From assembly GCF_021590045.1 (NCBI RefSeq), contig NZ_CP062221.1, positions 310,001 through 374,000 of the forward strand: a stretch of 64,000 nt of DNA, given 5' to 3'. Source of the stretch: Cellulomonas palmilytica. GTDB taxonomy: Bacteria; Actinomycetota; Actinomycetes; Actinomycetales; Cellulomonadaceae. The notes beneath the pieces were generated by a model that ran no database searches, was not told the DNA's origin, and saw only the letters and a program-made list of their open reading frames with translations. The position numbers and the translations under genes were made by a program. Positions 49,573-59,043 of this stretch are shown piece after piece. Position 1 is the stretch's first letter. Every line of letters starts with the position of its first letter.

Positions 49573-52296
49573 ATGCGGGTACGGTCGATCGTCCGAGCAC
49601 TCGTTGCCGTGGTGCTCCTCGGCACAGCGCTGCTGGCAAGCTCCGCCGTGCACGCGTTGACGCAGCCCCGCTGGGAAGACCTCGTCTCAGGTACGGGTGC
49701 CGTCCCCGACGCCGACGGCACCCTCTCCTACTCGGAGTGGTTCGACGCGTTGAATGCCGACGCGAGCAACGAACACCTCGGGTCGGGCGAGGTCGTGGTC
49801 TGCGGCGCCTGCGCCGACAGCGCGTGGACGGTCGTCTACCGGCTCACCCTCCCGTCGGCGTCGCAGATCCTGACGCAGTTCCGCACCCGACCTGCGGTGG
49901 AGACGGGCACGGTGGCCTCGTGGATCGGCGGGCAGGTGTACGTCGACGGGATTCCTCCGAGCCTCAGCCCCGCCACCATCCGGCAGGACGCCCCGGACTC
50001 GCCCGCTCTCGTCGAGGTCCGCGGGCGATGGCGGCTGAGCCCGCGCGCGCCCGTCGATGTCACCTACGACCGCGACGTGGGCGGGCGGCCGTACCCGGCC
50101 GACATCGCCCTCGAGATCGGCACCGGAGCCGGCTGGCTCGTGACGGAGGTGACGGGGGCCCGGCCGACGACGCAGGCCGCGCACAGGGTCACGCTGGACA
50201 GCGCCGGGCGCATCTTCTTCGCGGTGACGCTCGTCGCGCCACACGAGGTCGGGCCGGACGTGGAGGACGCCCCCATGCGGTCGGCGACCAGGTGGCTGCA
50301 GTGGACCGTACAGCCGCTGTGGGTCGGGCTCGTCGCCCTCGCGCCCCTCGCCGTCGTCCTCGCGTTGTTCGCCTACGCCCGTCCTCGCCTCGGAAGATCA
50401 GCTCACACCGGCCCTCTGCACGCCGCGGCAGCGGCCGGTGTCGTCGTCGCCGCTGCGGCGACCGTGGCGACCAGCACGACCTGGAGCCTGTCCGAGCTGT
50501 TCCGGCTCCTGCAGTCCCGCATTCCCGGCGCGGAGACGGGTCCGTGGTTCTTCTCCTACGGGATCGGGTACGGCGCCGCGCTCGTGCTCGCCGCCGTCGG
50601 CCTGCACCACGTGGCCATCTACGTGGGGCAGTTGTCCGAGCCAGGACAGGCGGCACCACTGCGCGCGGCGAGCACTCGGACCGGCTGGTCCGCGCTTGCT
50701 GCGACCGGCGTCGCCGTCCTGGCGACCGCCTGGGCGGTGGCCGCTCTCTCCGACCACGCACCCGACTACCTCGAGCAAACAGTCGTGTCGACCATGCCGA
50801 CGGTGGTGACTGTCTGCATCGTCATCCCGGTGGCGATGGCAGGCGCGGCTGCGGCCGCCCTGGGGCGCGCCGCCGCGCTTCCGGGCGCGGCGGTGGGTGC
50901 GTGGCTCGGGCTGCTCGCGGTCACCATGCCGTGGACGGCGTTCACCGGCGGTACACCGACGGCCGTGCGCTACGCGGCAGTGGGCGCCCTCGTCTTCGTG
51001 GCGCTCTTCGCGGTCGCTCGGATCGGGGTGGTCCTCTACTCAGGGCGCCGGCTCAAGCACCACGGCCGGGCGAAGACCGTGCTCGCCGTGATCGTCGTGG
51101 TCGCGGCCACGCCGTTCCCCGCTGCTGCGACCGCGTACCGGTCGGGCGGCGTCGGGTGGGACGACGCCTGGTCGGTGACGCGTGTGCTCGCCATGGTGCT
51201 TCCGGTCGTCGTTTCCCTCGGAGTCCTGGCTGCGGCGCGGGACCTCCTGGGCCGCAAGAGCAGCGCGAGGTCGGGACCACGGCTCCGGCTCCTCGCCGTC
51301 GCCACCGGCGGGCTGCTCCTGTTCTCGTCGACGGCGCTCACCGCCTACCTGCCGGTCGCCTACGGCACCGCGCTCGCGCTGCTGTGGTGGTTCACCCTGC
51401 CCGGCCGCCGCAGCTCGACCGTCAGCCTCATGACCGTGCCCGAGGCGGGCGTCCGTCCGGAGCTCACGAGCAGGCTCGTCACCGTCCGCGAGGCGGAACG
51501 TGTCGCCGCCCGGCTGCGCCGTGGCTTCGACAGCAAGGTCGAGTCCGGGGACAAGACGTGGGCGGAACGGCAGACCGCGGTCCGTGCGGTGGTCGAGTCC
51601 GCCGACGCCGCGCGTCAGGGCGCGCCGACGAACGGGTTGGATCTCGAGACCGCCGCGCTGGGGACCTACCCCCGCGCGCCATGGAGGTGGGCCGGGCACA
51701 CCACGGTGATCGCGCTCATCGCTGGGCTGCCGTGGATCGCGCTGTCGATCCCTGGGCTCCTGGAGTTCGCGGGTCCGCGCGGCTACGGGCCGCTCACGAC
51801 CGTCCTGGCCGCGTTGCTGACCGCGATCCGGTGGCCGGCGCTCGGACTGCTCTTCGGCCTCGCGTACCCGTTGCTCCGCGGCCGGACCGGGGTCACGAAG
51901 TCACTCACCCTGTTCGTCACCGTCGCCATACCCTCCGCCGTGACCCTGCTGCTGCAGTCGACCGAGCCCGGGGCGTGGCGCTCATTCCTCTACCTCGCGA
52001 GCCAGCAGCTGATCGTCTGCCTGATCCTGGGTGTCGCGACCGAGGCGGAGATCCTGCGGCTCGCCGGGCGCTCGCTCTCCGACGTGACCACCGTGCACAA
52101 CGTCCGGGCGATCGTCGCGTGGGTCTCCGGGCTCGTCGCCGCCGTCGCGGCAGCGGCGACGACCGCGCTCGCCACCGGGGTGACGGCGTTGGTCGTCGGG
52201 ATCCTCGCACCCCAGGGCATCCAGGACCCGAGCCCTCCCGCCCAACCGTCGGACAGCTCGCCCGTCAGCACCTCGTCCCCTGCGCCAGAGCCCTGA
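49573..52296 (+). CDS. Large polytopic membrane protein of unknown function
   Basis: A 907-aa protein from ATG 49573. A signal-anchor segment (residues about 5-30) is followed by an extracellular domain of about 225 residues ('EWFDALNADASNEHLGSGEVVVCGACAD' onward) containing a C-x2-C pair. Then come at least a dozen hydrophobic segments in two blocks (about 250-615 and 710-890), separated by a charged soluble stretch ('LVTVREAERVAARLRRGFDSKVESGDKTWAERQTAVRAVVESADAAR'). The C-terminus is Pro/Ser-rich. No transporter or enzyme motif was recognised. It stands alone, with 181 bases of upstream sequence in which I see nothing specific. Confidence 0.8.
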   Translation: MRVRSIVRALVAVVLLGTALLASSAVHALTQPRWEDLVSGTGAVPDADGTLSYSEWFDALNADASNEHLGSGEVVVCGACADSAWTVVYRLTLPSASQILTQFRTRPAVETGTVASWIGGQVYVDGIPPSLSPATIRQDAPDSPALVEVRGRWRLSPRAPVDVTYDRDVGGRPYPADIALEIGTGAGWLVTEVTGARPTTQAAHRVTLDSAGRIFFAVTLVAPHEVGPDVEDAPMRSATRWLQWTVQPLWVGLVALAPLAVVLALFAYARPRLGRSAHTGPLHAAAAAGVVVAAAATVATSTTWSLSELFRLLQSRIPGAETGPWFFSYGIGYGAALVLAAVGLHHVAIYVGQLSEPGQAAPLRAASTRTGWSALAATGVAVLATAWAVAALSDHAPDYLEQTVVSTMPTVVTVCIVIPVAMAGAAAAALGRAAALPGAAVGAWLGLLAVTMPWTAFTGGTPTAVRYAAVGALVFVALFAVARIGVVLYSGRRLKHHGRAKTVLAVIVVVAATPFPAAATAYRSGGVGWDDAWSVTRVLAMVLPVVVSLGVLAAARDLLGRKSSARSGPRLRLLAVATGGLLLFSSTALTAYLPVAYGTALALLWWFTLPGRRSSTVSLMTVPEAGVRPELTSRLVTVREAERVAARLRRGFDSKVESGDKTWAERQTAVRAVVESADAARQGAPTNGLDLETAALGTYPRAPWRWAGHTTVIALIAGLPWIALSIPGLLEFAGPRGYGPLTTVLAALLTAIRWPALGLLFGLAYPLLRGRTGVTKSLTLFVTVAIPSAVTLLLQSTEPGAWRSFLYLASQQLIVCLILGVATEAEILRLAGRSLSDVTTVHNVRAIVAWVSGLVAAVAAAATTALATGVTALVVGILAPQGIQDPSPPAQPSDSSPVSTSSPAPEP

Positions 52297-52350
52297 CCGC
52301 CGACAGCCGCTCGATCTGCGCGAACCGGGCACGGTGGCTACGTTGCGAAG

Positions 52351-53196
52351 ATGACGCGAACGGTGCGGACGGTGCGGTCCGCGGTCCTGGCGGCGATCGG
52401 TGCGCTGGCCCTCGTCGGGTCGGCCGCGGGCACGGCGTCGGCCGCCCCACCCCCGCCCGCCCCGCCGCCGTCCGTCGTGTACGACGCGCTCGGCGACTCG
52501 TACGCCTCCGGGTACGGGGTGCCGCCGTACGGGGAGTGCGGTCGGTCGGCCAGCGCCTACGCCGTGCAGCTCGACGGGCGCCACCGGCTGCGGCTCGACG
52601 ACTTCGTCGCGTGCGCGGGCGCCACGACGCTGACGCTCGTCGCGGGCGGTCAGCTCGCGGCGCTGGACGCGGAGACGGACCTGGTCACGCTGACCGTCGG
52701 CGGCAACGACGTCAGCTGGTCGACCGCGGTGAACGCGTGCCTCGTCGGCACCGACGCGCAGTGCACGGCGGGAGTCGCGTTCGTCGGGTCCCGGATCGCG
52801 GATGAGCTCCCGGCGCTGCTCGACTCGCTGTACGCGCAGGTCGCCGGGGCCGCGCCGCACGCGCGCGTCGTCGTGACCGGGTACCCGCGGCTGTTCTCGC
52901 CCGAGCACGGCGCGTACCTGGGCGCGTCGCCCGCGGAGCAGCGCGCGCTCAACGGCGCGGCGGACGCGCTCGACGAGACGATCGCCGCCGCGGCCGAGCG
53001 CGCCGGGTTCGAGTTCGTCGACGTCCGCGCGCAGTTCCGCGGTCACGGCGCGAACGCGCCCCGGGCGTGGATCCTCGGCGCGACGGACCCTGGCGCGTTC
53101 CACCCGACGGCCGACGGGTATCGCGCCTACACGGCCGCGGTGCACGCCGCGCTGCGTCATCCCCACCGCGGCTGCTGGCACCACCACCACCACTGA
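52351..53196 (+). CDS. Secreted SGNH-family esterase/lipase with His-rich end
   Basis: A 281-aa protein with a signal peptide (about residues 1-31) and a short Pro-rich linker. Block I 'YDALGDSYASGYGV' (nucleophile Ser), block III 'LTVGGNDVSWS', and the catalytic Asp/His in 'DPGAFHPTADGYRAY'. This corresponds to the GDSL-like lipase_GDSL_2/SEST group of actinobacterial extracellular esterases. The chain ends in 'CWHHHHH', a natural run of five His with a preceding Cys and Trp, which could bind metal or disulfide-link. Substrate unknown (acyl ester or glycan acetate). Confidence 0.88.
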   Translation: MTRTVRTVRSAVLAAIGALALVGSAAGTASAAPPPPAPPPSVVYDALGDSYASGYGVPPYGECGRSASAYAVQLDGRHRLRLDDFVACAGATTLTLVAGGQLAALDAETDLVTLTVGGNDVSWSTAVNACLVGTDAQCTAGVAFVGSRIADELPALLDSLYAQVAGAAPHARVVVTGYPRLFSPEHGAYLGASPAEQRALNGAADALDETIAAAAERAGFEFVDVRAQFRGHGANAPRAWILGATDPGAFHPTADGYRAYTAAVHAALRHPHRGCWHHHHH

Positions 53197-53238
53197 GGAC
53201 GCCGCGTCGGGAGCCGCGGGGCGGGGCACGATGGCGGG

Positions 53239-53982
53239 ATGGACGCCGAGCCGATCACCGCGACCCCACGCCCGTTCCGCGGGCGGCCGGTGCTGCGGCA
53301 GTCGTGGCGCGACCTGACGTTCCTGCACTGGCGCGTCGCGCCGGACGTCGTCGCGCCGCTCCTGCCGCCAGGCACGCGGCCCGACGTGCACGACGGGTCG
53401 AGCTGGGTCGGGCTCGTGCCGTTCCGGATGGTCGGCGCGGGCGCGGCGGTCGGCCCGGGGATCCCGTGGCTCGGGACGTTCCCCGAGACGAACGTGCGCC
53501 TCTACTCGGTCGACCCGCAGGGCCGGCGAGCGGTCGTGTTCCTGACGCTCGAGGCGGCCCGGCTGCCGTTCGTCCTGGGCTCGCGCGCGGCGCTCGCGCT
53601 GCCGTACACGTGGGCGCGGATGCGGGTTCGCGAGGCCGACGGGGTCGTCACCTACTCGTCGCGGCGCCGCTGGCCCGGGCCGCGGGGCGCGACGACGCGC
53701 ATCGCCGTGCGGCCGGGCGAGCCGCTCCCGCCCGGCGACCCGCTGAACGACTTCCTCACCGCGCGCTGGGCGCTGCACACCCGCGCCTTCGGCCGCACGC
53801 TCTACCTCCCGAACCGTCACGAGCCCTGGCCGTTGCGCACCGCGGAGGTGCTGGCGCTCGACGACCACCTGCTCGCCGCGTGCGGCCTGCCGGGCGTCTC
53901 GACCCGCCCGCCCGACTCGGTGCTGTTCTCCCGCGGCGTCCGCACGGTGTTCGGCCCACCCGTGGACGCCACCCGGCCCTAG
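53239..53982 (+). CDS. DUF2071 (YqjF-like) protein
   Basis: A 247-aa protein. It shows the DUF2071 pattern: 'LRQSWRDLTFLHWRVAPDVVAPLLPPGTRPDVHDGSSWVGLVPFRM', 'FPETNVRLYSVDPQGRRAVVFLTLEA', 'LPYTWARMRV' and 'FLTARWALHTRAFGRTLYLPNRHEPWPL'. The family has an acetoacetate-decarboxylase-like beta fold but no proven reaction. It ends convergently with modC, overlapping by four bases. Confidence 0.87.
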   Translation: MDAEPITATPRPFRGRPVLRQSWRDLTFLHWRVAPDVVAPLLPPGTRPDVHDGSSWVGLVPFRMVGAGAAVGPGIPWLGTFPETNVRLYSVDPQGRRAVVFLTLEAARLPFVLGSRAALALPYTWARMRVREADGVVTYSSRRRWPGPRGATTRIAVRPGEPLPPGDPLNDFLTARWALHTRAFGRTLYLPNRHEPWPLRTAEVLALDDHLLAACGLPGVSTRPPDSVLFSRGVRTVFGPPVDATRP

Positions 53983-55124
53983 CCGGGGCCCGGAGCCCCG
54001 CGTGGGCAGCTGCGGCCGGCGCGCACGGGCTGGGCGTACACCTCGATCTCGGTGGCCTTCGCCGACAGCCACACCCGGTCGCCGGGCGCGATCCCGAGCT
54101 CGGCGACCGCCGCGGGCGTGACGTCCACGAGCGCGGACGGCTCGCCCGCGAGGTCGAGTCGCACGCGGTCGGTGAGCATCGTCAGTCCGACGACCGTCGC
54201 GGGCCACGTGTTGCGGACGCTCGAGACGTCGGGCCGGTGCGGGCTCACGACGACCGCGGACGGGCGCAGCGCCACCAGCACCGGGCCGCGCTCGCCGTGG
54301 TCGGGGACGACGAGCGTGCCGCCCCCGTCGAGGCGCACCGCGTCGCCGTCCGCGACGCCCGCGTACAGGTTCAGGCCGACGAGCCGCGCCACGTACTCGG
54401 TCGCGGGCCGCCGCGCGACCTGCGCGGGCGTCCCCGCCTGCACCACGCGCCCGCCCTCGAGGACGAGCAGCCGGTCGGCGAGCATCAGGGCCTCGAGCGG
54501 GTCGTGCGTCACGACGAGGCACGGACCGGCGAAGCCGGCGAGGTGGCGCTTGAGCTCGGACTGGACGTCGAGGCGCGTGCGGGCGTCGAGCGCGGACAGC
54601 GGCTCGTCGAGCAGCAGCAGGTCCGGCGCGCCCGCGAGCGCGCGCGCGAGCGCGACGCGCTGCGCCTGCCCGCCGGACAGGTCGCCCGGTCGTCGGGACG
54701 CCAGGTCGGTCAGGCCGAGCCGGTCGAGCCAGCCGCGCGCGACGTCGCGGGACCGCGCACGGCTCGCACCCCGCACGCGCGGGGAGAACGCGACGTTGTC
54801 GAGCACGCTGAGGTGCGGGAACAGCCGGTAGCTCTGGAACACGAACCCGACGGGCCGGTGCTCGGCCTCGACGAACGTGCCGCCGGTCGCGTCGTCGAGC
54901 ACCCGTCCGTCGAGCCGGACCCGGCCCGCGGTGACGGGGACGAGCCCGGCGACCGCGCCGAGCAGCGTCGACTTGCCCGCACCGTTGGGCCCGAGCACGG
55001 CGACGACCTCGCCGGGCGCGACGCGCACGTCGACGTCGAGCGTGAACGCCCCGCGCGTGACCTGCGCGTCGACGACGAGCCCGTCCGGCGTCCCGACGAG
55101 CGTGCCCGCGCCCGCCGGGCTCAC
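53979..55124 (-). CDS. modC: Molybdate ABC transporter ATP-binding protein
   Basis: A 381-aa protein from GTG 55124, whose GTGA overlaps the modB stop. Walker A 'VLGPNGAGKSTLLGA', Q-loop 'VFQSYRLFPHL', ABC signature 'LSGGQAQRVALARALA', Walker B 'LLLLDEPLSALD', H-loop 'VTHDP'. The C-terminal ~120 residues hold a TOBE/Mop-type domain ('VRNTWPATVVGLTMLTDRVRLDLAGEPSALVDVT'), expected for ModC and binding molybdate or tungstate. It energises uptake through ModB. Last gene of the operon. Confidence 0.92.
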   Translation of the reverse strand: MSPAGAGTLVGTPDGLVVDAQVTRGAFTLDVDVRVAPGEVVAVLGPNGAGKSTLLGAVAGLVPVTAGRVRLDGRVLDDATGGTFVEAEHRPVGFVFQSYRLFPHLSVLDNVAFSPRVRGASRARSRDVARGWLDRLGLTDLASRRPGDLSGGQAQRVALARALAGAPDLLLLDEPLSALDARTRLDVQSELKRHLAGFAGPCLVVTHDPLEALMLADRLLVLEGGRVVQAGTPAQVARRPATEYVARLVGLNLYAGVADGDAVRLDGGGTLVVPDHGERGPVLVALRPSAVVVSPHRPDVSSVRNTWPATVVGLTMLTDRVRLDLAGEPSALVDVTPAAVAELGIAPGDRVWLSAKATEIEVYAQPVRAGRSCPRGAPGPG

Positions 55125-55966
55125 GACGACACCCCGGTGCGCAGCCAGCGGTCGCGCAGCGCGACGAGCACCCCGACGGACACGAGCAGCAGGACGAGGC
55201 TGAGCAGGATCGCGGCGTCCGGGTCGCGCTCGAGCGCCTGGTAGACGGCGATCGGCATGGTCTGCGTGCGACCGGGGAAGCTGCCCGCGAACGTGATGGT
55301 CGCGCCGAACTCGCCGAGCGCCCGCGCCCAGCAGAGCACCGCGCCGGCGACGAGCGACGGCCCGACGAGCGGGAGCGTGACGCGCCGGAACACCGTCATC
55401 CTCGTGGCACCGAGCGTCGCGGCGGCCTCCTCGAACCCGCGGTCCGCCGAGCGCAGCGCCCCCTCGACGGTCACGACGAGGAACGGCATCGCGACGAAGG
55501 TCTCGGCGATCACCACGGCGGCGGGCGTGAACGGCAAGGTGACGCCGAACCACTGGTCGAGGTACTGCCCGACGATCCCGCGCCGCCCGAACGCGAGCAG
55601 CAGCGCGACACCCCCGACGACGGGCGGCAGCACCAGCGGCAGCGTGACCAGCGCGCGCACGAGCCGCTGCCCGGGGAACTGCGTGCGCGCCAGCAGCCAC
55701 GCGAGCGGCACGCCGACCACCAGGCTGATCGCCGTCGCGGTCAGCGAGGTCCACAGCGACAGCCGCAGCGCCGCCCCGGTCGCGGGCGCCCGCAGGACCT
55801 CCCCCGCGTCGCCCCAGGGCGCACGCGCGAGCAGCGCGACGAGCGGCACGACGAGGAACGCGATCCCGACGAGCGCGGGCACCAGCAGCGGCGCGGGCGC
55901 GGACCGCGGTCCGCCGCCGCTCGTCGTGCGGCGCGCCCGCTCCCGCGCGCTCATCGTCGTCGCCAT
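55121..55966 (-). CDS. modB: Molybdate ABC transporter permease
   Basis: A 281-aa protein from ATG 55966; GTG 55972 is possible. It has about six membrane helices and the EAA-type loop 'EEAAATLGATRMTVFRRVTLPLVGPSLVAGAVLCWARALGEFGATI', characteristic of ModB/CysT permeases, with 'LARAPWGDAGEVLR' at the start of the periplasmic part. It forms the channel for molybdate delivered by ModA. Between modA (ends 55977) and modC (overlapping). Confidence 0.92.
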   Translation of the reverse strand: MATTMSARERARRTTSGGGPRSAPAPLLVPALVGIAFLVVPLVALLARAPWGDAGEVLRAPATGAALRLSLWTSLTATAISLVVGVPLAWLLARTQFPGQRLVRALVTLPLVLPPVVGGVALLLAFGRRGIVGQYLDQWFGVTLPFTPAAVVIAETFVAMPFLVVTVEGALRSADRGFEEAAATLGATRMTVFRRVTLPLVGPSLVAGAVLCWARALGEFGATITFAGSFPGRTQTMPIAVYQALERDPDAAILLSLVLLLVSVGVLVALRDRWLRTGVSS

Positions 55967-55976
55967 GCCCACCCCC

Positions 55977-56816
55977 TCACGGTCGCCCGAAGCCGGCCGC
56001 CGCGAGCACGTCGGCTCCGGTGGGGGACAGCACCAGGTCGACGAACGCCGCGGCGAGCTCGGGGCGGGAGGAGGCGGTGAGCGTCGCGATCGGGTACTCG
56101 GTGGTCGCGTTCACGTCGGCCGGGACGACGACGCCCTCGACGTCCGCTCCCGCGGCGAGCACGTCGGTCACGTAGACGAGGCCCGCGTCGACCTCGCCGA
56201 GCCGGACCTTGCTCAGCACCGCTTTGACGTCCGGCTCGAGCGTGACCGGCGTGACGGTCGCACCGGAGCTGGCGAGGACCGCTGCCGCGGCCACCCCGCA
56301 CGGCACCTCCGGCCGGCACAGCGCCACCTTCAGCGCGGGGTCCGCGAGGTCGGCGACGCGTGCGACGCCGCCCGGGTTGCCGGGAGGGACCGCGATCTGC
56401 ACGGTGTTCGTCGCGAAGACGACCGGCTCGTCGGCGTCACCCGTCGCGACGACCTCGTCCATCGTGGTCGCACTCGCCGAGGCGAACACGTCCGCCGGGG
56501 CGCCGTCGGCGATCTGGGCCGCGAGCGCGGTGCTCCCCGCGAAGCCGAACGTCACGTCCACCCCGGGGTGCGCGGCCTCGAACCGCTCGCCGAGCGTCGT
56601 GAACGGCTCGGAGAGGGACGCCGCGGCGAGAACCGTCAGGTCACCCCGCAGCGTGGACGCCGTGCCGTCGAGCCCTCCCGCAAGGTCGTCGGCGGTCCCC
56701 GACCCGCACGCGACGAGCCCGAGGCCGACCGCCGCGACCACCAGCACCCGCCGCACGCGGCGCGCCGTCGTCACCGCGCCCGTCGTCACCGCGCTCGTCG
56801 TCACCGCGCTCGTCAC
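55977..56816 (-). CDS. modA: Molybdate-binding lipoprotein
   Basis: A 279-aa protein. The lipobox is 'LGLVACGSG', with the lipidated Cys at about residue 37. The mature protein has the ModA pattern: 'LTVLAAASLSEPFTTLGERFEAAHPGVDVTFGFAGSTALAAQIADGAPADVFASAS', 'VQIAVPPGNPGGV' and 'EVDAGLVYVTDV', with Ser residues for oxyanion binding. It captures molybdate or tungstate outside the membrane and passes it to ModBC. The N-terminus (before the lipobox) is a repeated TTSAV/VTT stretch and may be partly untranslated. Its start overlaps the regulator stop by four bases. Confidence 0.92.
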   Translation of the reverse strand: MTSAVTTSAVTTGAVTTARRVRRVLVVAAVGLGLVACGSGTADDLAGGLDGTASTLRGDLTVLAAASLSEPFTTLGERFEAAHPGVDVTFGFAGSTALAAQIADGAPADVFASASATTMDEVVATGDADEPVVFATNTVQIAVPPGNPGGVARVADLADPALKVALCRPEVPCGVAAAAVLASSGATVTPVTLEPDVKAVLSKVRLGEVDAGLVYVTDVLAAGADVEGVVVPADVNATTEYPIATLTASSRPELAAAFVDLVLSPTGADVLAAAGFGRP

Positions 56817-57250
56817 CGCGAGCGCGGGATCTCGACGGACACGTTCGTCGCCTTCACCGCCGCGACCGCCAGCACGCCCGGCTCCAGGCCGAGCTCGTCG
56901 ACGGCCTCGCGGCTGAGCAGCGACACGAACCGGTGCGGCCCGGCCTGGATCTCGACCTGCGCCATGACGGTGTCCTTCACGACGCGCGTGACGAGGCCCG
57001 TGAACCGGTTGCGGACGGATGCCGCGGAGAGCTCGCCCGGCGGCGGGGCGGCCTCACGCGCGAGCTCCTCGGCGAACCGCGCGAGCTCGGCACCGTCCAC
57101 GGCGGCCCGCCCGGACGCGTCGGTCGTCGCCGTGAGCCGCCCGCCGTCCGCCCAGCGGCGCACGGTGTCGTCGCTGACGCCCAGCAGGTCCGCCGCCTCC
57201 CGGATCCGGTACGTCGGCACGTGGCCGTCCGGGCGTCCCGCTCGTGCCAT
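56813..57250 (-). CDS. MerR/Xis-type HTH protein with TOBE (Mop) domain, molybdate-responsive regulator
   Basis: A 145-aa protein. The N-terminal HTH is 'TYRIREAADLLGVSDDTVRRWADGGRLTATTDASGRAAVDGAELARFAEE'. The C-terminal ~65 residues form a TOBE/Mop domain ('SVRNRFTGLVTRVVKDTVMAQVEIQAGPHRFVSLLSREAVDELGLEPGVLAVAAVKATNVSVE'), which binds molybdate. This combination serves as a ModE substitute in actinobacteria. It is first in the operon before modA-modB-modC and probably adjusts their expression to molybdate level. Confidence 0.9.
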   Translation of the reverse strand: MARAGRPDGHVPTYRIREAADLLGVSDDTVRRWADGGRLTATTDASGRAAVDGAELARFAEELAREAAPPPGELSAASVRNRFTGLVTRVVKDTVMAQVEIQAGPHRFVSLLSREAVDELGLEPGVLAVAAVKATNVSVEIPRSR

Positions 57251-57378
57251 CGACCCGCTCCTCGTCGTCGCGCTGATGCCCGCACGCTATCCGAGGATGC
57301 GGCTCCAGAGACAGCAGACGTCCGCAGATGCGGTTCGCAGAGACCGATCGACCTGTGTTCGCGGCAGACGCCGTTCTG

Positions 57379-57969
57379 TCAGGAGGGCAGCGCGCCGCGC
57401 TCCTTCCACTGGTCGCGCGTGATCTCGTACTGGAAGCCGCCGAGGTCCGCGCCCTCGACCGCGAGCATGTCCTCGGGCGTCTCGAGCGTCTGCGTCACCG
57501 TCATGCCGACCTTCTCCATGACGCGCTGCGACCCGCGGTTGAGCGCCATCGTCGCGCCCCACACGACGCGCACGTCCAGCTCGGTGAACGCCTTCGTCAG
57601 CAGCGCGTCGGCCACCTCGGTCGCGATCCCCCGGCCCCACGCGGCCCGACGCAGCCGGTACCCGAGCTCGACGTGGTCGAGCGGCCCGTCACGCTCCGGC
57701 CGCAGGCAGAACCACCCGAGGAACTCGCCGCTCGCCGTCTCGTCCGCCGCGAACAGCCCGAACCTGCCGCCCCACCGGTCGTACCCGGCCCGGACGCTCG
57801 GCAGGATCTGGTCGCGCACCACCTCGGGCGCGGTCGGTGCGCCGCCCGACAGGTACCGCACCACCTCGGGGTCGGAGTCGAGCTCGACCAGGAGGTCGGC
57901 GTCGTCGGCGCCGAAGGGACGCAGCGTCACGCGCGCGGTCTGCAGGTAGGGATCCACACCGGTCAGCAT
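57379..57969 (-). CDS. GNAT-family N-acetyltransferase
   Basis: A 196-aa protein; ATG 57969 was preferred over an upstream in-frame start. RimJ/RimL type: 'LQTARVTLRPFGADDADLLVELDSDPEVVRYLSGG', 'VELGYRLRRAAWGRGIATEVADALLTKAF' (acetyl-CoA loop), 'VVWGATMALNRGSQRVMEKVGMTVTQ'. Substrate unknown. Stands alone between the mod operon and the YrdC-like gene; it ends 129 bases before the mod operon start region. Confidence 0.9.
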   Translation of the reverse strand: MLTGVDPYLQTARVTLRPFGADDADLLVELDSDPEVVRYLSGGAPTAPEVVRDQILPSVRAGYDRWGGRFGLFAADETASGEFLGWFCLRPERDGPLDHVELGYRLRRAAWGRGIATEVADALLTKAFTELDVRVVWGATMALNRGSQRVMEKVGMTVTQTLETPEDMLAVEGADLGGFQYEITRDQWKERGALPS

Positions 57970-58023
57970 GACGACGACCGGCGCGGACGCCCACCTCAAT
58001 AAGACGCCCCGCTCGACGAGCCG

Positions 58024-58848
58024 TCAGCCGACCGCGGGCAGCACCGCGCGCTCGTCGTCGTACACCCTCGGCACGAGCCGGGACACGGCCGCCGGGCCGA
58101 CGCGCAGCCCGACCCCGAGCCGGGCCAGCACCTTCGCGACGTCCGCGGCCGCGAGCGAGCCCTGGCGCTCGAGCACCAGGTGCACCCGGCCGTGGAACCG
58201 CTCGGCACGGTGGAACGCCAGGATGCTCGTCGAGACGGGGGTGTGCCGCGGGAACCGCGCCCGCGCCGCGCGCTCGTCCTCGTGCGCCAGCAGCACGAGC
58301 CCGGGCACCCGCAGCTCGGACAGCAGCCCCTCCGCGCGCCAGTGCGCCGGGGCGTCCGCACCGCCCGTGACGTGCCGGGACCGGTTGGCCGACGAGATCG
58401 CGAGCAACCCGTGCGGGACGGCCGCGGCCGCCGCGGTGAGGAACCGCTGCGACGGGCACGCGTCGCCCGGGACGATCACCTGCGTCGTCGTCGTCCCCGC
58501 GTCCGTCGCGGTGAGGTCCGCCGGGACGTGCGCCGCCGCGGGCCCGCGGAACCCGAACGGCCCGAGCCGGCCGAGCGTCGCCACGACGTCCGCGACCATG
58601 GCGCGCGAGACGCCGGGCGGGAGCGCCGCGAGGTCGAACGCGTCGAGGACGCGCTCCGACGGCGCGGTCAGGCTGCCCGTCTGGCCGCGCGGCCGACCCT
58701 TGAGCGCGTTCAGCCGCCGGACGGCGTCGCCGCGCGCCGTCAGCGCGTAGATGTTCCCGAACCCGTGCGCCACGGCTCTCCCCTGCGCGAGGAGCAGCGC
58801 GGCGCGCGCGGCGTCGGCGGGACGGTCGAGGACCAGACGGACGGGCAT
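58024..58848 (-). CDS. YrdC/Sua5-domain protein (threonylcarbamoyl-AMP synthase-like)
   Basis: A 274-aa protein from ATG 58848. It has the YrdC pattern: 'AQGRAVAHGFGNIYALTARGD', the KxR element 'LKGRPRGQTGSLT', and the SxN motif 'LAISSANRSRHVTGG'. Sua5/YrdC proteins make threonylcarbamoyl-adenylate for the t6A modification of tRNA. The 'KGRP' context and the C-terminus differ from standard Sua5, so it is more likely a paralogue with an altered role; the housekeeping enzyme may be elsewhere. Divergent from the eCIS-core protein gene. Confidence 0.75.
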   Translation of the reverse strand: MPVRLVLDRPADAARAALLLAQGRAVAHGFGNIYALTARGDAVRRLNALKGRPRGQTGSLTAPSERVLDAFDLAALPPGVSRAMVADVVATLGRLGPFGFRGPAAAHVPADLTATDAGTTTTQVIVPGDACPSQRFLTAAAAAVPHGLLAISSANRSRHVTGGADAPAHWRAEGLLSELRVPGLVLLAHEDERAARARFPRHTPVSTSILAFHRAERFHGRVHLVLERQGSLAAADVAKVLARLGVGLRVGPAAVSRLVPRVYDDERAVLPAVG

Positions 58849-59043
58849 GCGTGCCTCCCACGCTTCCGGGCGAACACGGTGACAGGACCACGCGAACCCG
58901 CCCCGGATACCGCCGGCGGGTGTCACGCTCGGAGCCGCACCGGTCCTGCTGACGGGTGCCTCTGGACTTGCGTACTGCCTACGGATGCCCCGCGACACGG
59001 GGGACCCGAGGGTGGAGGGATCCGAGTCCACGCCGGAGGCGCC

